Part shown: piece by piece, positions 15,581 through 24,902 of the stretch
Layout: the number at the start of each line of letters is the position of its first letter
How positions within the stretch are numbered: position 1 is the stretch's first letter
Origin: Actinacidiphila acidipaludis
GTDB taxonomy: Bacteria > Actinomycetota > Actinomycetes > Streptomycetales > Streptomycetaceae
Reading direction: 5' to 3'
DNA length: 64,000 bases
Assembly (NCBI RefSeq): GCF_019890725.1
Contig: NZ_JAINZZ010000007.1
Coordinates: 1-64,000 of the forward strand
The notes under the pieces: generated by a model
What the model saw: only the letters and a program-made list of their open reading frames with translations
Told to the model about the DNA's origin: nothing
Database searches by the model: none
Made by a program: the position numbers and the translations under genes

Positions 15581-18132
15581 ACCCGGGTCCACACCGGGCG
15601 GCCCGCCACCCCGAGCAGTGCCAGCAGCCCCACCCCGCCGAGCGCCAGTCCCCTGGACAGGCCCGGCGGGGTGAAGCCGCACGAGACACGGGAGGCCCCG
15701 GCGCCGAGCGGCACCCCGATCAGCCCGCCGTAGGACACCGGCCGGTGGGCCCGGCCGCCGTCCGCGGAACAGCTCCAGCCGTCCACCGCCGGGGTGGTGA
15801 TCACCGCGAACCCCCGGCTGCCGCGCGGCAGTTCGGCGCCGACCTGGTGCCCGCCGACGTGGATCGAGGTGGCGGCGGCGGCCCGGAGACGAGCGACCGC
15901 CGTGGCCAGTCGTGAGGTGCTGAGGCAGCCGAGCGCCTGCCGGGGGATCTCCTGCGGGCCGAGCCGTCCGGCCACCGCGATGTCGATGCGACCGCCTGCC
16001 GGGGTCACCCCGAGCGGCATCAGCGCGCTGCTGGTCACCGGACGGATGGCGTGCGAGGTGAGCTGCCGGCCCAGTCCCAGCACCCACCCGCGCAGCCACG
16101 GCGTGCTCACCCACACCTGGGTGCCCGGGGCGCAGGTCGCGGAGAAGTGCGTCCACGGCTGGCCCTTGCGGGCCTGCGGGACCAGCCAGGTCGAGCCGTC
16201 CGCGACCGGTGGGGCGCCGGCGGCCGGACGCAGGACCGGCACCTGGTAGACGCGTGAGCCCAGCAGTCGCTCCTGCCGGGCGAAGACGGAGTCGCCGGGC
16301 GATCCGCCGGCGGCCGGCAGCGCCGGGCGGACGGTGACCAGGGGTGCGGCGCCGCCGGTGGAGCGCACGGCGTTCGTGGTGCTCGGCAGGTAGGAGCCGA
16401 TGCTCATCACGGCCCTGCTCACCGGGTCGCCGGGACTGATGGTGTGGCGGCCCTGGATGTACCAGCCCATGCCGAGCGACTGCATCAGCCGTGCGGTGAC
16501 GGCGGGCACGTAACTGCTGTAGTAGGCGCCGCCCTCGGCGTCCACCAGCATGGGGTCGTTGTTCGCGAAGCGCTGCTGCCCGGGGTCGGTACGTGCGACC
16601 GGCCACGTGGCAGCCGTCCGCAACTGCCGGTACTCCGCCGCCGCCTGGGCGTTCATGGTGAGCTTCGGGGTGAACCAGGGGCTCTTGTCGCGGATGACGG
16701 TCGAGGCCCACACCGACTGCACCGAGCCGAGCAGGACGCCCGCCGCCAGCGCGGCCCCCAGCGTCCGGCGGACCCAGGGGGAGTGCCGGCGTCCGCGCAC
16801 CCGCGTCAGCAGCAGCAGACCGGCGAGGAAGAACAGTCCGCCGCCGGCGACCGCCGGCCAGGTCTGGCCGTGCACCGCGGGCCGGCCGTGGACCAGCAGC
16901 ACCAGGACGGCGAGCAGTCCGGCGCCGGGCAGCAGCGCGCGCGCTCCCGGCCGGGCGGCCAGGCACACCCACGCGGCCATCACGAGGATCCCGCTGAGCA
17001 CGAACGCCGCCCGGTAGGGGCTGCCGTTGGGGACGGCCATGCCGTGCCAGAGCAGCACCGTCGGCTTCCAGACGAACGACAGCGCCACCAGCGCGGCCAG
17101 CACGTACCAGCCGACGCGTTCGCGCAGGGCCACCGCGCGGTGGAAGGGCAGCGCGGCGACCAGCAGCAGCACGAGCATGCCCGCGGCGATGTTCGGGGCG
17201 TTGAACGGCGCGCGCCCGGCGGGCAGGAGCTGCGCCAGGTAGTCCAGCGGCCCGAACGCCCGGGTGTACGGCATCGTCGGCGCGGGCTGCGCCGACCGGG
17301 TCGCCGCCAGGCTCACCGTCAGGACGGGCGCGGCGAGCAGGACGCCCACCCCTGCCATCGTGGCAGCCCGCAGCAGGACCCGCCCGGCCACCCGCGGGGG
17401 AGCGGCCGCGACGGTCAGCCGCAGCACCAGGACGAGCGCGGCGGCGAGCGTGGCCATCGCGCCGGTGTAGAAGTTGCCCACCCACACCGCCGCCACCAGC
17501 AGCACGCCGACCGCCCAGCGGCGCTCGCGCAGGCACCAGTCGGAGGCGATCACCAGCAGCGGCAGCCCGACCAGCCCCCACATCCACATCGGGTCCGGCG
17601 AGGCGTCGTTCACCGCCCAGGCGCACAGCGCGTACCCCACCGACAGCAGCGCCCGCAGCCACGGCGAGCCCGGGCGCAGGCAGCGCAGCGCCGCCGTCAT
17701 GACGGCGGCGGCGAGCCCGGCGCTCAGCAGGGTCACCAGGAACACCGGGAAGTCGACCATGTGCCGGGGGAACAGGCCGGTCAGCCAGGAGAACGGGTTG
17801 CACAGGTAGGCGAAGAAGTCGGGCAGGAACGGCGTGCCGAACGCGCTGTTCCAGTTGAAGAACAGGTCGCCCGAGCCGGTGCCGTGCTGGAGGTCCCACA
17901 GGTGCGCGTGGAACGGCACGAACTGGTTGCCCAGGTCGTTGACCGCCCGCGAGCGCGGCCCGAAGGGGTACATGCCGTGCACGGCCATCGCCAGGCAGTA
18001 CGCCGCCATGGTGAGCACGGCCGAGCCGAGCGCCGCCGCGGTCTCCGAGGTGCGCAGCGGCCGCAGGCCGATCCGCGGGACGCCGCGCGGGCGCGTGGTC
18101 ACGGGGTGGGCCGTCGCCTCGGCGATCGCCAT
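15514..18132 (-). CDS. YfhO-like multi-spanning membrane protein
   Basis: 872 residues with about 12-13 predicted membrane helices in the first 520 and one near the C-terminus; a large extracytoplasmic stretch lies between. Features such as FVPFHAHLWDLQHGTGSGDL, the NW pair in FFNWNSAFGTPFLP and VFLVTLLSAGLAAA resemble YfhO (DUF2079-like GT-C) proteins implicated in glycosylating lipoteichoic acids or related polymers outside the membrane. ATG at 18132 overlaps the upstream stop (TGATG) with AAGGA 7 nt ahead. The last 22 codons are antisense to the end of the GT4 gene. The function is assigned at family level only. Confidence 0.82.
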   Translation of the reverse strand: MAIAEATAHPVTTRPRGVPRIGLRPLRTSETAAALGSAVLTMAAYCLAMAVHGMYPFGPRSRAVNDLGNQFVPFHAHLWDLQHGTGSGDLFFNWNSAFGTPFLPDFFAYLCNPFSWLTGLFPRHMVDFPVFLVTLLSAGLAAAVMTAALRCLRPGSPWLRALLSVGYALCAWAVNDASPDPMWMWGLVGLPLLVIASDWCLRERRWAVGVLLVAAVWVGNFYTGAMATLAAALVLVLRLTVAAAPPRVAGRVLLRAATMAGVGVLLAAPVLTVSLAATRSAQPAPTMPYTRAFGPLDYLAQLLPAGRAPFNAPNIAAGMLVLLLVAALPFHRAVALRERVGWYVLAALVALSFVWKPTVLLWHGMAVPNGSPYRAAFVLSGILVMAAWVCLAARPGARALLPGAGLLAVLVLLVHGRPAVHGQTWPAVAGGGLFFLAGLLLLTRVRGRRHSPWVRRTLGAALAAGVLLGSVQSVWASTVIRDKSPWFTPKLTMNAQAAAEYRQLRTAATWPVARTDPGQQRFANNDPMLVDAEGGAYYSSYVPAVTARLMQSLGMGWYIQGRHTISPGDPVSRAVMSIGSYLPSTTNAVRSTGGAAPLVTVRPALPAAGGSPGDSVFARQERLLGSRVYQVPVLRPAAGAPPVADGSTWLVPQARKGQPWTHFSATCAPGTQVWVSTPWLRGWVLGLGRQLTSHAIRPVTSSALMPLGVTPAGGRIDIAVAGRLGPQEIPRQALGCLSTSRLATAVARLRAAAATSIHVGGHQVGAELPRGSRGFAVITTPAVDGWSCSADGGRAHRPVSYGGLIGVPLGAGASRVSCGFTPPGLSRGLALGGVGLLALLGVAGRPVWTRVQSSRKAKSSSQRLTMVSAENR

Positions 18133-20402
18133 CACGCCGTCCTTCCGGTGCTGTGCGGTCCGGACGAGCCGGCCGCCCTGGTGACCGCGGTGCCGCCGCG
18201 GGCGTTCGGGACGGCCGGGGCCCAGCGGGCGGTGCCGCCCCCGGTGCCGCCGTCGTCGGGGCGCACCGTCCACAGCGCGCCGTCCGCGCCGACGGCCAGG
18301 GCAACCATGCGCCCCTGGGCGTCCTCGGCCAGCGCGGGTGCGTGGACGTGCGGGGCCGAACCGTGGGACCACGGGCCGAGCGCGGGTCCCGCGGTGGCGA
18401 CCGAGACGCAGCCCGCCGAGTTGCGGGTGGCCAGCGCCACCGCGCCGGGCGCGGCCTGAGCCGGTCCGGAGTGCGCCATCGCCACCCGCCCGAAGCCGCC
18501 GCCCGGCTCGCTGAGGGCCAGCGGCCGCGCGGTGCCGCCGGACGCGGGCAGTTCGGCGAGCGTCACCAGGGCCGAGCGTGGCTCGCGGTAGGCCAGCCGC
18601 ACCGAACCGTCGTGCATCGCCAGAGCGCTTATCGGACCGGAGGAACCGGACAGCCCGGTGGGCCGGGCGAGCGCGAACGGCCGCCCCCGGCCCGGGGAGG
18701 TCCAGTGCAGGATGCTGCGCTGGCCGGGCGCGAACACATGGGCCCGGCCGGCCGAGTCCACGGCCACCCCCAGCCCGTCCAGCACCCGCACGCCCGACTC
18801 GGCGGCCTTCGGCAGCCGCGCCCAGTGCGACCACACGCCGTGCGGTGACTGGACGCGCACGCTGACGCCGCCCGCCTGGTCGCGGACGGCCAGATACACC
18901 GAACCGTCGGGGCCGGCGGCCGCCTCGGGGAAGCCCATCTCCATGGAGGCCACCGGGTTCACCTCGCTGGTGCCCAGGCTCACCCAGGCCGAGAACAGCG
19001 GCCGGCCGTCCCGGGCGGTGCCGGTCTGCACCGCGGTGACCACCTCGCGGTGGTGGACACCCGTCCCGCGGGTGTCGGGCAGATGGGTCCTGACAGAGAA
19101 GAGCTGCAGTGCGCCGCCCTCGCGGACGACCACCGAGACCTGGCCCTCCAGGCCCCGGCCCTCCAGCGGGACCGGCCCGGCCCACTGCCCGCCGCCCGCC
19201 GTCGTCTCGTACCAGACCACGGCCTGGCCGCTGAGCAGCGCGAAGCCGGCGAGCCTGCCGTCGGTGGTGCGGGCGGCCCACGAGGAGGCGCCGGGCGCGC
19301 GGTAGCGGGTGCTCTGCACCCACGCGCCGTGCAGCGCGCCGCCGCCCACCTTCAGGTCGCCGCACCCCGACGGGTCGCCGCAGCTTCCGTGGTCGCTCCA
19401 GCCGTAGACGTCCAGCAGACGGGCCTTGTGGCGGACGGCCGTGCCGTCGAGGTTCCACGGCAGGTGGGCGTTGACGTACCCCAGGTAGTGCTCGACCGAC
19501 ATCTGCGGCCGGGCCTGCGTCGCCCAGTGGGCGGCGAGCGCCTGCTGCACGAAGTAGGTGGCGTGGGTGTGGTCCTGGTGGTCGTAGTACGCCAGGCCGT
19601 GACCGGGCGCGTAGCCGCGGTGGCCGGTGTGCACCGGGTCGTGCTCCGGGTTGGGGTCGAGGGTGCGGACCACAGTCGGCCGGTACTCGCGCAGTATGGC
19701 CTGCAGGCACGCCACCAGCCGGGTCCGGGTGACGTGGGTCGCCTGCCGCATCGGCGAGTGCGCGGGCAGCAGTTGGGGGAGTGAGAGCACCGCGTTCTGC
19801 CACAGGCCCTTGAGGCTCTGCGGCCGCCAGGCCGCCACCCCGCGGGCCTCGACCAGCGCCAGGAACAGCAGCTGGACGTGCGGCGCCGCGCGCAGGCTGT
19901 GGAGTTCGGCCTCCCAGCCGCTTATCGGCCGGACGACCCGCACGTCCCAGGGGCTCGTCTCGTCGCCGGTGGCCATCACCGCGTGCGCGCGCCGCAGCCC
20001 GTTCATCCGGGCGCGGACGAAGCCCGGACGGTCGGGCCTGGCGTGGCGGGCACGCGGGTCGTGCGGGGCGAAGTTGCGGCCGTCGGCCTCGCCGCCGGTC
20101 AGACAGACCGTCAGCACCGTGTGCCCGGCGGCGATCTCCTGCTCGGCGTCGGGGTTCATGAAGTACAGCCCGTCGTCCGGGTGGGCGACGAACTGCACGA
20201 CCGTGACCGGCGACCCGCCGGTGGCCACGGGGAGCTGGACACCCTCACCCGGCACCGGGACGATCCGGCCGCCACCGCTTCCCGTGCCACCGCCGCTCCA
20301 GCGGTGCAGAGTGGCCACGGCGGCTCCTGACATCCCGGCGACTCCTGCGGCGAGCACCCCCCGCCTGGCGATCCGCGAGGATCGCCCCCCATGCCGCGAC
20401 AT
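18132..20402 (-). CDS. Secreted PIG-L family deacetylase with C-terminal propeller-like repeats
   Basis: 756 residues. The N-terminus (SSRIARRGVLAAGVAG) has an RR pair before a hydrophobic run, like a Tat signal without a perfect consensus. The PIG-L domain has the zinc/catalytic AHPDD (residues 73-77) and a second histidine cluster in EHDPVHTGHRG. From about residue 400 the sequence consists of repeated short blades (DGRLAGFALLSGQAVVWYET, DGSVYLAVRDQAGGVSVRVQ, DGSVRLAYREPRSALVTLAE) resembling PLL-type sugar-binding propellers. It probably deacetylates an N-acetyl sugar in an extracellular glycan. ATG at 20402 has GGAGG 10 nt upstream. Confidence 0.87.
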   Translation of the reverse strand: MSRHGGRSSRIARRGVLAAGVAGMSGAAVATLHRWSGGGTGSGGGRIVPVPGEGVQLPVATGGSPVTVVQFVAHPDDGLYFMNPDAEQEIAAGHTVLTVCLTGGEADGRNFAPHDPRARHARPDRPGFVRARMNGLRRAHAVMATGDETSPWDVRVVRPISGWEAELHSLRAAPHVQLLFLALVEARGVAAWRPQSLKGLWQNAVLSLPQLLPAHSPMRQATHVTRTRLVACLQAILREYRPTVVRTLDPNPEHDPVHTGHRGYAPGHGLAYYDHQDHTHATYFVQQALAAHWATQARPQMSVEHYLGYVNAHLPWNLDGTAVRHKARLLDVYGWSDHGSCGDPSGCGDLKVGGGALHGAWVQSTRYRAPGASSWAARTTDGRLAGFALLSGQAVVWYETTAGGGQWAGPVPLEGRGLEGQVSVVVREGGALQLFSVRTHLPDTRGTGVHHREVVTAVQTGTARDGRPLFSAWVSLGTSEVNPVASMEMGFPEAAAGPDGSVYLAVRDQAGGVSVRVQSPHGVWSHWARLPKAAESGVRVLDGLGVAVDSAGRAHVFAPGQRSILHWTSPGRGRPFALARPTGLSGSSGPISALAMHDGSVRLAYREPRSALVTLAELPASGGTARPLALSEPGGGFGRVAMAHSGPAQAAPGAVALATRNSAGCVSVATAGPALGPWSHGSAPHVHAPALAEDAQGRMVALAVGADGALWTVRPDDGGTGGGTARWAPAVPNARGGTAVTRAAGSSGPHSTGRTA

Positions 20403-20430
20403 GCTCTCATGACCTCCGATAAGGCGCATA

Positions 20431-20486
20431 CATCCCTGTTCACGACATGCGCCACGATGAGTGATCATTCGCCGGAACAGGGGATG
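20431..20486. promoter_or_regulatory. Inverted repeat in the PIG-L/galE divergent region
   Basis: CATCCCTGTTC (20431-20441) and GAACAGGGGATG (20475-20486) are complementary apart from one extra G. They are separated by 33 bp of relatively AT-rich DNA upstream of the minus-strand PIG-L gene. This could be an operator pair or a 5'-leader stem. Confidence 0.45.
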
Positions 20487-20623
20487 TCGACCGTTCACAC
20501 ACGACTTCCGATCTGTTTGACGGACATTCACTGAGGCGCGTTGTCCGGAGGTGGGTCATGGTTCGGTAACGGCCGTCACGCCAGCCCCAGCAGGCGCCAG
20601 GGAGGGCGGTCCGGGGCGGCGGA

Positions 20624-20629
20624 TAGACT
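20624..20629 (+). promoter_or_regulatory. -10 element of a probable leaderless galE promoter
   Basis: TAGACT ends 6 nt before ATG 20636, and no Shine-Dalgarno is present, so the transcript probably starts at the A of the ATG. Confidence 0.6.
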
Positions 20630-20635
20630 GGCCGA

Positions 20636-21607
20636 ATGACCTGGATGATCACTGGCGGCGCCGGCTACATCGGCTCGCACGTCGCGAAGGCACTGGCCGA
20701 CAGCGGACACCGGGTCGTCGTGTTCGACGACCTGAGCACCGGCGACCCGGCGCGGCTGCCCGAGGGCGTGCCGCTGGAGCGCGGGAGCGTCCTCGACCGC
20801 GCCGCGCTGGACCGCGTGCTGCGCGAGCACGAGGTCGAGGGCGTGGTGCACGTCGCGGCCAAGAAGCAGGTCGGCGAGTCCGTCGAGCGTCCCCTCTGGT
20901 ACTACCGGGAGAACGTCGAGGGGCTGCGCACCGTCCTGGAGGCCGCCGCCGACGCCGGGGTGCGCCGGTTCGTGTTCTCCTCGTCCGCGGCCGTCTACGG
21001 GATGCCGGACGTGGACCTGGTGACCGAGCAGACCCCGTGCGAGCCGATGAGCCCGTACGGCGAGACCAAGCTCGCGGGGGAGTGGCTGGTCGGCGCGACC
21101 GGCCGGGCCCACGGCATGGCCACCGCGAGCCTGCGCTACTTCAACGTGGCCGGCGCCGCCCGCCCCGAACTCGGCGACCCCGGCGTGTTCAACCTGGTCC
21201 CGATGGTCTTCGAGCGGCTCACCCAGGGGAAGGCGCCGCTGATCTTCGGCACCGACTACCCGACCCCCGACGGCACCTGCGTGCGCGACTACATCCACGT
21301 CGAGGACGTCGCCGCCGCCCATGTCGCCGCCGTCCGCCGGCTCACCGAGGACCCGCAGGCCCGCCTGGTGCTGAACATCGGCACCGGCCAGGGCGTCTCG
21401 GTTGCCGAGATGGTCGCGCTCATCGCGGAGGTTTCCGGCCACACTGATCTCGAACCCGAGGTGGCGCCGCGCCGCCCCGGCGACCCGGCCCGGGTCGTCG
21501 CCTCGGCCGAGGCGATCACCAAGGAACTCGACTGGACGGCACAGCACGACGTCCGCTCGATGGTGACCTCGGCCTGGGCGGGCTGGCGGCTGCGGCACCC
21601 CGCGTAG
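20636..21607 (+). CDS. galE: UDP-glucose 4-epimerase
   Basis: Interconverts UDP-glucose and UDP-galactose with bound NAD. 323 residues, extended SDR fold: GGAGYIGSHV (nucleotide binding) near the start, SSSAAVYG (catalytic Ser region), and the active-site YGETK with Tyr near 141. RYFNVAGA and CVRDYIHVEDVAAAH are typical of GalE. It could supply UDP-galactose for the glycan block upstream. No Shine-Dalgarno precedes the ATG, but a -10 lies 6 nt away. A related 4-epimerase specificity (UDP-GlcNAc) cannot be excluded. Confidence 0.92.
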   Translation: MTWMITGGAGYIGSHVAKALADSGHRVVVFDDLSTGDPARLPEGVPLERGSVLDRAALDRVLREHEVEGVVHVAAKKQVGESVERPLWYYRENVEGLRTVLEAAADAGVRRFVFSSSAAVYGMPDVDLVTEQTPCEPMSPYGETKLAGEWLVGATGRAHGMATASLRYFNVAGAARPELGDPGVFNLVPMVFERLTQGKAPLIFGTDYPTPDGTCVRDYIHVEDVAAAHVAAVRRLTEDPQARLVLNIGTGQGVSVAEMVALIAEVSGHTDLEPEVAPRRPGDPARVVASAEAITKELDWTAQHDVRSMVTSAWAGWRLRHPA

Positions 21608-21650
21608 GGCGGAGGTCGGGGCGGCAGACGGCGACACGAGGACGGCGCAG

Positions 21651-22784
21651 GTGACACCGGCGGCACGGCAGGACGTGGCGGAGGCCCGCAGGATTGTGGT
21701 GAAGGTCGGGTCGTCGTCACTGACTACGGCCTCCGGCGGGCTCGACGCCGACCGGGTGGACGCCCTGGTCGACGTGCTGGCCAAGGCCCGCGACGGCCGG
21801 GAGGTGGTGCTGGTCTCCTCCGGGGCCATCGCCGCCGGCCTCGCGCCGCTGGGCCTCGACCGCCGGCCGCGCGACCTCGCCCGGCAGCAGGCCGCGGCCA
21901 GCGTCGGCCAGGGACTGCTCGTCGCCCGCTACACCGCCTCCTTCGCCCGCTACGGGCTGCGCGTCGGCCAGGTGCTGCTCACCTCCGACGACGTCAGCCG
22001 CCGCACCCACTACCGCAACGCCTTCCGCACCCTGGAACAACTGCTGAGCATGGGCGCGCTGCCGGTCGTCAACGAGAACGACACGGTCGCCACCGACGAG
22101 ATCCGCTTCGGCGACAACGACCGGCTCGCCGCGCTCGTCGCCCACCTCGTCCGCGCCGACCTCCTGGTCCTGCTCTCCGACGTCGACGGCCTGTACGACG
22201 GCGACCCCAGCACCCCGGGCACCAGCCGCATCGACGAGGTCACCGGTCCCGCGGACCTCGAAGGGATCTCCATCGGCAGCGCCGGCCGCGCGGGCGTCGG
22301 CACCGGCGGGATGGTCACCAAGGTCGAGGCGGCCGGGATCGCCACCGGCGCCGGGGTGCCCGTCGTGCTCACCTCGGCGGTGCACGCCGCCGACGCGCTG
22401 GCCGGGCGTCCCACCGGCACCTACTTCCACCCCACCGGCAAGCGCTCGGCCGGCCGCCTGCTCTGGCTGGCGCACGCCTCCGCACCGCGCGGTGCGCTGC
22501 GCCTGGACGCGGGTGCGGTCCGCGCGGTGACCGAACGCGGCAGTTCGCTGCTGCCGGCCGGACTGACCGCGGTCGAGGGCGAGTTCACCGCGGGCGACCC
22601 GGTCGACCTGCTCGACGAGACGGGCCGCGCGGTCGCCCGCGGGCTGGTCAACTTCGACGCCAGGGAACTGCCGCGGCTGCTCGGGCGCTCGACCCGGGAC
22701 CTCGCCAGAGAACTCGGTCCCGCGTACGAACGCGAGGTCGTGCACCGCGACGACCTGGTGCTCCTGCGGGCCGCGCGCCGCTGA
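21651..22784 (+). CDS. proB: Glutamate 5-kinase
   Basis: First step of proline synthesis, phosphorylating glutamate with ATP. 377 residues: amino-acid-kinase domain (IVVKVGSSSLT, VLVSSGAIAAG, VNENDTVATDEIRFGDNDRL, and GTGGMVTKVEAA) followed by a C-terminal PUA domain (from about 285). GTG at 21651 has GAGGA about 9 nt upstream. It sits 43 bp after galE and shares the region with proA, with one unknown gene between them. Confidence 0.97.
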   Translation: MTPAARQDVAEARRIVVKVGSSSLTTASGGLDADRVDALVDVLAKARDGREVVLVSSGAIAAGLAPLGLDRRPRDLARQQAAASVGQGLLVARYTASFARYGLRVGQVLLTSDDVSRRTHYRNAFRTLEQLLSMGALPVVNENDTVATDEIRFGDNDRLAALVAHLVRADLLVLLSDVDGLYDGDPSTPGTSRIDEVTGPADLEGISIGSAGRAGVGTGGMVTKVEAAGIATGAGVPVVLTSAVHAADALAGRPTGTYFHPTGKRSAGRLLWLAHASAPRGALRLDAGAVRAVTERGSSLLPAGLTAVEGEFTAGDPVDLLDETGRAVARGLVNFDARELPRLLGRSTRDLARELGPAYEREVVHRDDLVLLRAARR

Positions 22785-22939
22785 TCGCCGGAGCCGGGCG
22801 CTCCTTCGGGGCTTCTTGGGGAAAACCGCCCCGCGGCCCCCGTGGGCCTGGTCAACTGGGGGGTGGATTCGATGCGCAGGGGCCGCCCGCACCGCCAGGC
22901 GGACGGTCCCGGGAACGTCACCCCCCAGGGAGGCCGCCG

Positions 22940-23434
22940 GTGAAACGAGGGCGTCCAGGGCCGTCGTCCAGGAGTGCCGCGGAGCGGGCGCTGGTCAGCG
23001 TCGACAGCGGTATCCCGGCACAGACGCGGCACGCACAGCACGGGCAGCAGGGGAACCACGAACCCTCCGGGCAGCAGGAGCCGGAGCAGCCGGCCACCCG
23101 GCTGTGGCACGTCACCCTCAGCGTCTCGGGCCCGATGGCGCCGCTGCCCGAGGTCAGACGGGGGCTGGAACAGCTCGCCCACGACCACCCCTTCCTGCTG
23201 ACCAGCCGCTACGCCGGCGACCACGCCGAGATCCGGTACTGGGAAGAGGCCCGCGACCTGCACGACGCCGCCGCGCTGGCCCTGCGCCTGTGGGGCGAGC
23301 ACCGGTCCACCGCGGGTCTGCCGCCGTGGGAGACGGTCGGCCTGGAGGTGATCGACCGCGAGACCTACCACCAGCGCCTCGCGGAGGGCTACGGTCCCGC
23401 GCCGGCCGTCCCGGTGGGCGTCCACCCGTTCTGA
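22940..23434 (+). CDS. Conserved hypothetical protein between proB and proA
   Basis: 164 residues, cytoplasmic, no signal peptide. The first 55 residues are Gln/Ser/Glu-rich and probably disordered. The remaining 110 residues form a compact domain that begins WHVTLSVSGPMAPLPEVRRG and includes RYWEEARDLHDAAALALRLW, WETVGLEVIDRETYHQR. I recall homologues in the same place in streptomycetes, without a known function. GTG at 22940 follows GGAGG by 7 nt. The placement suggests co-regulation with proline synthesis, but nothing in the sequence shows a metabolic role. Confidence 0.75.
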   Translation: MKRGRPGPSSRSAAERALVSVDSGIPAQTRHAQHGQQGNHEPSGQQEPEQPATRLWHVTLSVSGPMAPLPEVRRGLEQLAHDHPFLLTSRYAGDHAEIRYWEEARDLHDAAALALRLWGEHRSTAGLPPWETVGLEVIDRETYHQRLAEGYGPAPAVPVGVHPF

Positions 23435-23497
23435 GCCGGGCCCCGGCAGGCCCGTCCCCCTGGTGGACAGCGGCGGCACGGCGGTCCGCCCACGCAC

Positions 23498-23503
23498 TAC
23501 CCT
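23498..23503 (+). promoter_or_regulatory. -10 element of a probable leaderless proA promoter
   Basis: TACCCT ends exactly 6 nt before ATG 23510, and no Shine-Dalgarno is visible between. A promoter of its own would make proA at least partly independent of proB. Confidence 0.6.
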
Positions 23504-23509
23504 GCACTC

Positions 23510-24796
23510 ATGGACCTGCCCTCGCCGCTGCCGAAGTCCCCCGTGATGCTCGCCGCCTACCGCGCCCGTGCCGCCGCGGGCGAGCTCGGGCCGCTGCCGC
23601 GGTCGGCCAAGGACGACGCCCTGGAGGCCATCGCCGACGCCCTGATCGTCCGCACCCAGGAGATCGTGGCCGCCAACGCCGAGGACGTGGCGCGCGGCGA
23701 GGAGGCCGGCACCAGCCCGGCGATCATCGACCGGCTGACGCTCACCCGCGAGCGGATCGCCGCCATCGCCGCCGACGTGCGGCACGTGGCGACGCTGCCC
23801 GACCCGGTCGGCGAGGTGCTGCGCGGCTCCACCCTGCCCAACGGCCTGGACCTGCGCCAGGTGCGGGTCCCGCTCGGCGTCGTCGGCATCATCTACGAGG
23901 CGCGGCCCAACGTGACGGTGGACGCCGCCGCGCTGTGCCTGAAATCGGGCAACGCGGTGCTGCTCCGCGGCTCCTCCTCGGCGTACTCCTCCAACACCGC
24001 CCTGGTGACGGTGCTGCGCGACGCGGTGGGCGGCGCCGGCCTGCCCGCCGACGCGGTGCAGCTGGTGCCGGGCGAGGGCCGTGAGTCGGTCACCGAGCTG
24101 ATGCGGGCCCGCGGCATGGTCGACGTGCTCATCCCGCGCGGCGGCGCCTCGCTGATCCGGACCGTGGTCGAGGGTTCCACCGTCCCGGTGATCGAGACCG
24201 GCACCGGCAACTGCCACGTGTACGTGGACGCCGCGGCCGACATCGACATGGCCGTGGAGATCCTCGTCAACTCCAAGGCCCAGCGGCCCAGCGTCTGCAA
24301 CGCCGCGGAGACCCTGCTGGTGCACCGCGACATCGCCGAGAGCTTCCTGCCGCGCGCCCTGGACGCCCTGGCCGACGCCGGGGTGACGGTGCACGGCGAC
24401 GCCCGGATCGCGGCCGTCGCCGAGGCCTGCGGCAGCAAGGCCACCGTGGTCCCGGTCACCGCCGAGGACTGGGAGACCGAGTACCTGTCGTACGACATCG
24501 CGGCCGGGGTGGTGGACTCGCTGGACGAGGCCGTCGCGCACATCCGGCTGTGGTCGTCCGGGCACACCGAGGCCATCGTCACCGGCTCCCAGCCCGCCGC
24601 CCGCCGGTTCAGCCAGCAGGTGGACGCCGCCGCGGTCATGGTCAACGCCTCCACCCGGTTCACCGACGGCGGCCAGTTCGGCTTCGGCGCCGAGATCGGC
24701 ATCTCCACCCAGAAGCTGCACGCCCGCGGGCCCATGGGACTGCCGGAACTGACCTCCACCAAGTACGTCGTCACCGGCGACGGTCACATCCGCTGA
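23510..24796 (+). CDS. proA: Gamma-glutamyl phosphate reductase
   Basis: NADPH-dependent reduction of glutamyl 5-phosphate to glutamate semialdehyde, the second step of proline synthesis. 428 residues, aldehyde-dehydrogenase fold. Visible signatures are [31 protein letters not shown], the catalytic cysteine in [12 protein letters not shown] (Cys about 263) and the C-terminal [20 protein letters not shown]. The start has no Shine-Dalgarno but follows a -10 by 6 nt. Confidence 0.98.
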   Translation: MDLPSPLPKSPVMLAAYRARAAAGELGPLPRSAKDDALEAIADALIVRTQEIVAANAEDVARGEEAGTSPAIIDRLTLTRERIAAIAADVRHVATLPDPVGEVLRGSTLPNGLDLRQVRVPLGVVGIIYEARPNVTVDAAALCLKSGNAVLLRGSSSAYSSNTALVTVLRDAVGGAGLPADAVQLVPGEGRESVTELMRARGMVDVLIPRGGASLIRTVVEGSTVPVIETGTGNCHVYVDAAADIDMAVEILVNSKAQRPSVCNAAETLLVHRDIAESFLPRALDALADAGVTVHGDARIAAVAEACGSKATVVPVTAEDWETEYLSYDIAAGVVDSLDEAVAHIRLWSSGHTEAIVTGSQPAARRFSQQVDAAAVMVNASTRFTDGGQFGFGAEIGISTQKLHARGPMGLPELTSTKYVVTGDGHIR

Positions 24797-24890
24797 CCGG
24801 CGGCTCGTCCCGTCCCACCCGCCCCACGGCCCTCGGTCGGGACCTGCGCGGGAGCTGGAATTCCCCTGCCCAAACAGCCAACTTCGGCAC

Positions 24891-24896
24891 TACTCT
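24891..24896 (+). promoter_or_regulatory. -10 element of a probable leaderless promoter
   Basis: TACTCT ends 6 nt before ATG 24903; no Shine-Dalgarno is present. Confidence 0.6.
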
Positions 24897-24902
24897 GGAC
24901 AG

